Shown here: positions 6,064-11,048 of the stretch, in pieces
Layout of the letters: every line of letters starts with the position of its first letter
Position numbering within the stretch: position 1 is the stretch's first letter
Origin: Candidatus Luteimonas excrementigallinarum
GTDB lineage: Bacteria > Pseudomonadota > Gammaproteobacteria > Xanthomonadales > Xanthomonadaceae
DNA length: 11,048 nucleotides
Assembly: GCA_019115725.1 (NCBI GenBank)
Contig: DXCY01000130.1
Coordinates: 1 to 11,048 of the forward strand
Direction of reading: 5' to 3'
Made by a program: the position numbers and the translations under genes
The notes under the pieces: generated by a model
Databases searched by the model: none
What the model was told of the DNA's origin: nothing
Seen by the model: only the letters and a program-made list of their open reading frames with translations

Positions 6064-6069
6064 TATCAT
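6064..6069 (+). promoter_or_regulatory. Weak -10-like box upstream of liuC
   Basis: TATCAT (5 of 6 to TATAAT) lies 32 bases before the preferred liuC start, in the 119-base gap after the zinc-ribbon gene. No acceptable -35 box sits 16-18 bases upstream, so this is at best a weak or activator-dependent promoter for liuC-liuD-liuE. Confidence 0.2.
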
Positions 6070-6100
6070 GGACGGCCACGAGAACGGTGAGCTGACGCCC

Positions 6101-6886
6101 ATGCCCGATGCACTGACGATCACGCGCGAAGGCCCTGTCGCCCGGTTGCGGCTGCAGCGGCCCGAACTGCACAACGCGTTCGACGCTGCGCTGATCAGCG
6201 CGCTGACCTCCGCCCTGGAACAGCTTGCAGGCGAGGCCGACGTGCGCGTGGTGGTGCTGGAAGGCGCCGGACGCTCCTTCTCCGCCGGTGCCGATCTCAA
6301 CTGGATGCGCGGCATGGCCTCGGCGGGCGAAGCGGAGAACCGCGCGGACGCGCTGCAGCTGGCGCGACTGATGCGCACCCTCGACGAGCTGCCCAAGCCC
6401 ACCATTGCCCGCGTGCATGGCGCTGCCTTCGGCGGCGGCGTGGGCCTGGTGGCCTGTTGCGATATCGCCATCGGCGTGCCGGAAGCGAAGTTCGGCCTGA
6501 CCGAAAGCCGCCTCGGCCTGCTGCCCGCGGTCATTTCGCCATATGTGATCGCCGCCATCGGGCCACGCCAGGCGCGCCGCTGGTTCGCCACCGGCGAAAT
6601 GTTCGATGCCGCCCTGGCCGAACGCATCGGCCTGCTGCACCAGGTGGTGCCCGCCGAGACGCTGGATGCCGCGGTGCAGGCACAGGTGGACCTGCTGCTG
6701 AAGGCCGGCCCGGTGGCCGCGGCCCAGGCCAAGACCCTTGTCCGCTCCGTGCAACCGCATATCGACCGCGATGCGCTTGATGGCGCCACCGCCGACCTCA
6801 TCGCTGCCATGCGCGTGTCGCCGGAAGGCCAGGAAGGGCTTGGCGCCTTTCTCGACAAGCGCGCGCCGGCCTGGGCCGGGAACTGA
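6101..6886 (+). CDS. liuC: 3-methylglutaconyl-CoA hydratase (enoyl-CoA hydratase/isomerase family)
   Basis: Crotonase-fold hydratase of 261 residues that adds water to 3-methylglutaconyl-CoA to give HMG-CoA, between the LiuB/LiuD and LiuE steps. Family motifs: PELHNAFDAALISAL near the N terminus, the CoA/oxyanion segment GAGRSFSAGADLNWM, FGGGVGLVACCDIAIG, and FGLTESRLGLLPAVISPYV with the expected catalytic Glu in LTES. The position equivalent to crotonase Glu144 is Gly (GGGVGL), which I recall as normal for bacterial LiuC-type enzymes. The start at 6101 follows GGTGAG (6086-6091) by nine bases and gives the usual N terminus; an ATG at 6068 would add 11 residues and overlaps a -10-like box. 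The stop is 17 bases before the chosen liuD start (two bases before the alternative one). A generic enoyl-CoA hydratase is the alternative, but context makes LiuC likely. Confidence 0.92.
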   Translation: MPDALTITREGPVARLRLQRPELHNAFDAALISALTSALEQLAGEADVRVVVLEGAGRSFSAGADLNWMRGMASAGEAENRADALQLARLMRTLDELPKPTIARVHGAAFGGGVGLVACCDIAIGVPEAKFGLTESRLGLLPAVISPYVIAAIGPRQARRWFATGEMFDAALAERIGLLHQVVPAETLDAAVQAQVDLLLKAGPVAAAQAKTLVRSVQPHIDRDALDGATADLIAAMRVSPEGQEGLGAFLDKRAPAWAGN

Positions 6887-6903
6887 CCATGACCAGGAAG
6901 GAC

Positions 6904-8916
6904 ATGTTCGAGAAGATCCTGATTGCCAACCGCGGCGAGATCGCCTGCCGCGTGATCCGTACCGCACGCCGCATGGGAATCCGCACCGTGGCGGTGTATT
7001 CGCAGGCCGATGCCGACGCCCAGCATGTGCGTCTGGCCGACGAGGCCTGGCCCATTGGCGGGCCGCGGCCGCAGGACAGCTACCTGCGCGCCGACGCGAT
7101 CCTTGAAGTCGCCCGGCGCAGCGGCGCCCAGGCCATCCACCCGGGCTATGGATTCCTGAGCGAGAACGCCGATTTTGCCGAGGCCGTGGAGGCGGCCGGC
7201 ATCACCTTCATCGGTCCACGCGCGGCGTCCATGCGCAAGCTGGGCAGCAAAGCCGGCGCCAAGGACCTGATGCAGGCCGCGGGCGTGCCCGTGGTGCCGG
7301 GCTATGCGGGCGAAGACCAGTCGCCGCAGCTGCTGGCCCGGGAGGCCGGCCGGATCGGCTTTCCGCTGATGATCAAGGCCGCCCACGGCGGCGGTGGCAA
7401 GGGCATGCGCATCGTCCACGATGCTGACGGGTTCGGCGCCGCACTGGAAAGCTGCCAGCGCGAGGCCGCGAACGCGTTCGGCAATGACCGCGTACTGCTG
7501 GAGCGCTACATCGCCTCGCCCCGGCACATCGAGATCCAGGTGTTTGGCGACACCCACGGCAACCTCATCCACCTCAACGAGCGCGAATGCTCGGCCCAGC
7601 GCCGCTACCAGAAGGTGCTGGAGGAATCGCCCTCGCCGTTCCTGACCCCGGAATCGCGCAGGCGCATGGGCGAAGCCGCGGTGACCGCCGCTGCTGCGAT
7701 CGACTACGTCAATGCCGGCACGGTGGAGTTCATCGTTGCGCCCTCGGGCGAGTTCTGGTTCATGGAAATCAATGCCCGGCTGCAGGTGGAGCACCCGGTG
7801 ACCGAAATGGTGACCGGGCTGGACCTGGTGGAATGGCAACTGCGGGTCGCCGCCGGCGAGTCACTGCCACTGGGCCAGGACGCCATCCCGCAGCAGGGCC
7901 ATGCCATCGAAGCGCGCCTGTATGCCGAGGATCCGGATGCCGGTTTCCTGCCGGCCTCCGGGCGGCTGGAACGCCTGTCGCTGCCCGCTCCTTCCAGCAA
8001 TGTGCGGGTGGACTCGGGCGTGGTCGAGGGCGATACGGTCACGATCTTCTACGATCCGATGATCGCCAAGCTCATCGTCCATGCCGACGACCGCGCGGGC
8101 GCCCTCGCCCGCATGCGCGAAGCCCTGGCGGCCAGCACGATCGCCGGGCCCAAATCCAATATCGGCTTCCTGGAACGGCTGGTACGCCACCCGATGGTCA
8201 CTGCGGCCAGCATCGATACCAGCTGGCTGGACCGGAACCCGGACGCGCTGCTGCCGTCCACCGAGCCACCCGCGCCAGCCGCCATTGCCGCTGCAGCCGT
8301 GACAGCCCTGCTGCGGCAGGAGCGCGACCGCCAGCAGGCGGCCCTCGCCACCGCGGAGCCGCATTCCCCGTGGGCGCGCGCCGATGGCTGGCGCCTGGGG
8401 CAGGCCGGCGAACGCCAGCTGCGCCTCCAGCACGGCACGCTCTGCCACGAGATCCAGGCCAGCGGCAGCGACGGCCGCTACCAGCTGCGCAGCGACGGCC
8501 ACACCCTTCTGGTGGAAGGGGCTCACCTGCAGGAGGCGTTGCTGTCACTGCGGGTGGATGGCGAAGCACGCCGGTTCCGTGTCGATGCCACGGCCCAGCA
8601 GGTTGTGGTGCACGACGGCACGCGGCGGCTGGCTTTCGAGCACGTGCCCGCCTTCCAGCCCGATGCGGCTGCAGAAACCACCGGCGACGGCCGCGTGGTC
8701 GCACCGATGCCCGGTCGCGTGGTACTGGTGAAGGCCACCGCGGGCGATACCGTGGCCGAAGGCGATGAGCTGCTGGTGATGGAAGCGATGAAGATGGAAC
8801 TGACGCTGCGCGCGCCCCGCGACGGCACGGTGGAGGAAGTCCGCGCCGCCGCCGGTGATTTCGTCGGGGCCGATGCGGTGCTGGTCACCCTCGCCCACGA
8901 CGCGGAAGCCAACTGA
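6904..8916 (+). CDS. liuD: 3-methylcrotonyl-CoA carboxylase, biotin (alpha) subunit
   Basis: Biotin-containing alpha subunit of 670 residues that uses ATP and bicarbonate to carboxylate biotin for transfer by LiuB. The order is biotin carboxylase (about 1-445, beginning FEKILIANRGEIACRVIRTA), a middle linker/BT-type region, then the biotinyl domain (about 597-667). Visible motifs are the ATP-grasp loop AAHGGGGKGMR (about 160-168), ERECSAQRRYQK (about 226-237), EINARLQVEHPVTE (about 288-301), and biotin attachment at Lys630 in VMEAMKMEL. I chose the start at 6904 because AGGAAGG lies just upstream and MFEKILIANRG is the family's typical N terminus. An ATG at 6889, two bases after the liuC stop, would add five residues. 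The stop codon shares one base with the liuE start. It belongs to the liuC-liuD-liuE transcription unit. Confidence 0.96.
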   Translation: MFEKILIANRGEIACRVIRTARRMGIRTVAVYSQADADAQHVRLADEAWPIGGPRPQDSYLRADAILEVARRSGAQAIHPGYGFLSENADFAEAVEAAGITFIGPRAASMRKLGSKAGAKDLMQAAGVPVVPGYAGEDQSPQLLAREAGRIGFPLMIKAAHGGGGKGMRIVHDADGFGAALESCQREAANAFGNDRVLLERYIASPRHIEIQVFGDTHGNLIHLNERECSAQRRYQKVLEESPSPFLTPESRRRMGEAAVTAAAAIDYVNAGTVEFIVAPSGEFWFMEINARLQVEHPVTEMVTGLDLVEWQLRVAAGESLPLGQDAIPQQGHAIEARLYAEDPDAGFLPASGRLERLSLPAPSSNVRVDSGVVEGDTVTIFYDPMIAKLIVHADDRAGALARMREALAASTIAGPKSNIGFLERLVRHPMVTAASIDTSWLDRNPDALLPSTEPPAPAAIAAAAVTALLRQERDRQQAALATAEPHSPWARADGWRLGQAGERQLRLQHGTLCHEIQASGSDGRYQLRSDGHTLLVEGAHLQEALLSLRVDGEARRFRVDATAQQVVVHDGTRRLAFEHVPAFQPDAAAETTGDGRVVAPMPGRVVLVKATAGDTVAEGDELLVMEAMKMELTLRAPRDGTVEEVRAAAGDFVGADAVLVTLAHDAEAN

Positions 8917-9824
8917 TGGGTCACCTGCCAGCCGCCGTACGCATCGTTGAAGTTGGCCCCCGCGATGGACTGCAGAACGAGAAACACATCGTGGCCACCG
9001 CGGACAAGGTGGAACTGATCAACCGCCTCTCCGCCACCGGGCTGCGCTCGATCGAAGCCACCAGCTTCGTCAGCCCGAAGTGGGTGCCGCAGCTGGCGGA
9101 CGCGGCCGAAGTGTTCTCCACCATCGAACGCCGGCCTGGCGTGTCCTATCCGGTGCTGGTACCCAACGAGGCCGGCTATGAGCGGGCCCGCGCGGTCGGC
9201 GCAGACGAGATCGCGGTCTTCACCGCGGCGTCGGAAGCCTTCAACCGCAGGAACATCAACGCCTCGATCGACGAGTCGCTGCGCCGTTTCGAACCGGTGC
9301 TGGCGCGTGCCCGCGAAGACGGCGTGCGCGTGCGCGGCTACGTTTCCACCGTGCTCGGCTGCCCCTACCAGGGCGAAGTGCCGGTGGCCGAGGTGGTGAG
9401 GGTTTCGCGTGTACTGCACCAGATGGGATGCCACGAAATCTCGCTGGGCGACACGATCGGAACCGGGACGCCGCGCGCGGCCCGGGCCATGCTGCGCGCC
9501 GTGGCAGCGGAGGTACCGATGCAGGCCCTGGCTGTGCACTTCCACGACACCTGGGGCCAGGCCCTGGCCAATATCCTCGCCTGCCTGGAGGAAGGGGTGG
9601 CCGTGGTGGATGCGGCGGTTGCCGGCACCGGCGGCTGCCCGTACGCGCGCGGCGCCAGCGGCAACGTCGCCACCGAGGACGTGGTGTACATGCTCCATGG
9701 CATGGGCATCCAGACCGGGATCGACCTGCCCGCCCTGGCGGCAACCGGCCACTGGCTGGCTGCGCGGCTGGGGCGCGAAAGCGGCAGTCGTGCCGGCCGC
9801 GCCATGGCGGCGGACGCCGACTGA
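8916..9824 (+). CDS. liuE: Hydroxymethylglutaryl-CoA lyase
   Basis: Cleaves HMG-CoA to acetyl-CoA and acetoacetate, the last dedicated leucine-degradation step. It has 302 residues, typical of bacterial HMG-CoA lyases with the TIM-barrel HMGL-like fold. Active-site features: VEVGPRDGLQNE with Arg16 and metal ligand Asp17; VHFHDTWGQAL with metal ligands His208 and His210; the Cys loop GGCPYARGASGN with Cys241 and metal ligand Asn250, nine residues apart as in the human enzyme. The loop differs slightly from the usual signature (DAAVAGTGG where DSSVAGLGG is common). The start overlaps the liuD stop (TGATG), and GGAAG (8904-8908) lies seven bases upstream, so coupling is likely. The stop is one base before the PAS gene's start codon. 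Confidence 0.96.
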   Translation: MGHLPAAVRIVEVGPRDGLQNEKHIVATADKVELINRLSATGLRSIEATSFVSPKWVPQLADAAEVFSTIERRPGVSYPVLVPNEAGYERARAVGADEIAVFTAASEAFNRRNINASIDESLRRFEPVLARAREDGVRVRGYVSTVLGCPYQGEVPVAEVVRVSRVLHQMGCHEISLGDTIGTGTPRAARAMLRAVAAEVPMQALAVHFHDTWGQALANILACLEEGVAVVDAAVAGTGGCPYARGASGNVATEDVVYMLHGMGIQTGIDLPALAATGHWLAARLGRESGSRAGRAMAADAD

Positions 9825-9825
9825 A

Positions 9826-11048
9826 ATGACCCGCCCGGCGCGCAGCAGGCCCGACGCCCTGCCCGATCCGGATACGCCCCAGCGCGTCGTCGCCGCCATC
9901 GATGCGGCCTGCAGCAATCCGTCGCTGCCGGCGGAACTGAGGGAACTGCTGGTCCGTGCCCGCGACGCCCTCGCCGCCGCCGGCCGCGAGGCCGAAAGCG
10001 CCGATCTCCGCTACCGGGCGCTGTTTGACGCGGTGCCCGACCCGGTCAGCATCCTCGACGAGCAGGGCATCGTGCTCGATCTCAACGCCGCGGGCATGGC
10101 CGCCTACCGTCGTCCACGCGAGGACGTGGTGGGCCAGCCCATCGAAGTGCTCAACCCGGACCTGCCCCGGGATCACATGCAGCCGGTGCTCGAAACCCTG
10201 CGCCGTGGCGACACCTATGTGATTGAAGTGACCAACATGCGCGCGGACGGCAGCCGCTTTCCGGTGGAGGTGCACTCAGCCGGATTCATGCATGACGGCC
10301 GCCGCTGCGTGGTGGCGGTGGCGCGTGACCTCAGCGCGCGGCGCGAAGCCGAGCTGCGTTATGGTCAATTGCTGTCGGTCATCGACAAGGGCGTACTGGC
10401 CATGGACGCCGAGGGGTACGCGCTGCAGGCCAACGCCGCCGCCATGCGCATCCTCGGTGCCCAGCCCGACACCAGCCTGCGGCAGATGCTGGACCCTGAA
10501 ATCTGGACGATGCTGGACGAATCCGGTCGCCGCATCGACTTCGAGGATCTGCCCAGCCAGCGCACCCTGCGCAGCGGCCAGGCCACCGGAAGCACCGTGA
10601 TCGGCCTGTATCACAAGGCCGAACGCCGCCTGCGCTGGCTCTCGGTCAACACCGTGCCGCTGTTCGCCCCGGGCGGCCACACGCCCTACCAGGTGATTTC
10701 GCTGTTCAGCGATGTCACCAGCCTCAAGCGCGACAGTGCGCTGTTCACCCGTGCCCAGGCGCTGGCCCGCATCGGCGGCTGGGAGTGGGAAGTCGGCCGC
10801 GACGCGCTGTACCTGACCGACGAGGCCGGCCGAATTCTCGGCCAGACGCCCCGCCCCACCACCATGGAAGGGCTGCTGACCTGCCTGAACATCGGCGACC
10901 AGGTGCGGCTGGGAGATGCCCTGCGCGCGGCCGCGGAGCGCGCCCTCCCCATCGATCTGGAGCTGCAGGGATTGCGTAATGACGGGCGGGCGCTCTGGAT
11001 CCGGATCATCGGCGAGGCGGAAACCGACGAGTCGGCCAATGTCAGCAT
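9826..11048 (+). CDS. Multi-PAS sensor protein, N-terminal part (output domain beyond window)
   Basis: Signalling protein; 407 residues are visible and the frame is open at the right edge. No signal peptide or membrane segment is seen, so it is probably cytoplasmic. After a helical N-terminal stretch (about 15-61), PAS1 spans about 62-172 (YRALFDAVPDPVSILDEQG, then MRADGSRFPVEVHSAG and VVAVARDLSARREAE, the PAC end). PAS2 spans about 178-300 (LLSVIDKGVLAMDAEGYAL to SLFSDVTSLK). PAS3 begins near 308 (ARIGGWEWEVGRDALYLTDE) and is cut. The output could be a histidine kinase or a GGDEF/EAL cyclic-di-GMP module; the sequence does not say. The ATG at 9826 comes one base after the liuE stop with only a weak ribosome site, so it is probably co-translated with the liu genes. 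Confidence 0.85.
   Translation, partial: MTRPARSRPDALPDPDTPQRVVAAIDAACSNPSLPAELRELLVRARDALAAAGREAESADLRYRALFDAVPDPVSILDEQGIVLDLNAAGMAAYRRPREDVVGQPIEVLNPDLPRDHMQPVLETLRRGDTYVIEVTNMRADGSRFPVEVHSAGFMHDGRRCVVAVARDLSARREAELRYGQLLSVIDKGVLAMDAEGYALQANAAAMRILGAQPDTSLRQMLDPEIWTMLDESGRRIDFEDLPSQRTLRSGQATGSTVIGLYHKAERRLRWLSVNTVPLFAPGGHTPYQVISLFSDVTSLKRDSALFTRAQALARIGGWEWEVGRDALYLTDEAGRILGQTPRPTTMEGLLTCLNIGDQVRLGDALRAAAERALPIDLELQGLRNDGRALWIRIIGEAETDESANVS

Noticed and set aside
5929..7839. Minus-strand open frame of 636 codons opposite liuC and liuD
   Set aside because: It lies opposite two genes with intact catalytic motifs, and its product is Arg/Ala/Ser-rich without a recognisable fold. Long antisense frames are expected in G+C-rich genes.
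8523..9917. Minus-strand open frame of 464 codons opposite liuE
   Set aside because: Antisense shadow of liuD's 3' end and liuE; no family motif, composition dominated by Arg, Gly and His.
1..11048. Search for tRNA, rRNA, insertion sequences, integrases and attachment sites
   Set aside because: No tRNA cloverleaf, rRNA segment, transposase-like product or terminal repeats were recognised; base composition looks uniform throughout.

Overview
The window is about two-thirds G+C by eye. Its gene content and protein style point to a gammaproteobacterium of the Xanthomonadaceae/Lysobacteraceae type (Xanthomonas, Stenotrophomonas, Lysobacter, Luteimonas). This placement is an inference from base composition and from the kinds of genes present, not from a marker gene. 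I see no rRNA, tRNA, insertion sequence, phage gene or CRISPR array.

Layout. (1) Positions 1-706, minus strand: the first 235 residues of a lipoprotein subtilisin-like (S8) protease, running off the left edge. (2) Positions 707-888: a divergent intergenic region with a good sigma70-type promoter facing right and a dyad upstream of the protease. (3) Positions 889-2064: an acetyl-CoA acetyltransferase (thiolase). (4) Positions 2198-3123: two tandem alanine-rich lipoprotein genes, separated by a textbook intrinsic terminator with a GCAA loop. (5) Positions 3214-9824: a leucine/isovalerate catabolism (liu) cluster in the order liuB, bactofilin, zinc-ribbon protein, liuC, liuD, liuE. (6) Position 9826 to the right edge: a multi-PAS sensor protein whose output domain lies outside the window.

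How the genes work together. LiuB and LiuD form 3-methylcrotonyl-CoA carboxylase. LiuC hydrates 3-methylglutaconyl-CoA to HMG-CoA, and LiuE cleaves HMG-CoA to acetyl-CoA and acetoacetate. Once acetoacetate is activated to acetoacetyl-CoA by an enzyme not seen here, the thiolase at 889 could split it into two acetyl-CoA. The isovaleryl-CoA dehydrogenase (liuA) and the usual regulator (liuR) are not in the window. liuC, liuD, liuE and the PAS gene are packed with gaps or overlaps of at most about 17 bases, so they are probably one transcript.

The most unusual part is 5020-5981. A bactofilin (cytoskeletal polymer) gene overlaps by 4 bases a gene for a small, apparently uncharacterised protein with a CxxC/CxxC zinc ribbon and a C-terminal beta-rich domain. 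The pair splits liuB from liuC. Next in interest are the two paralogous Ala-rich lipoproteins, whose mature parts look like long amphipathic or LEA-like helices: one strongly acidic, the other of mixed charge.
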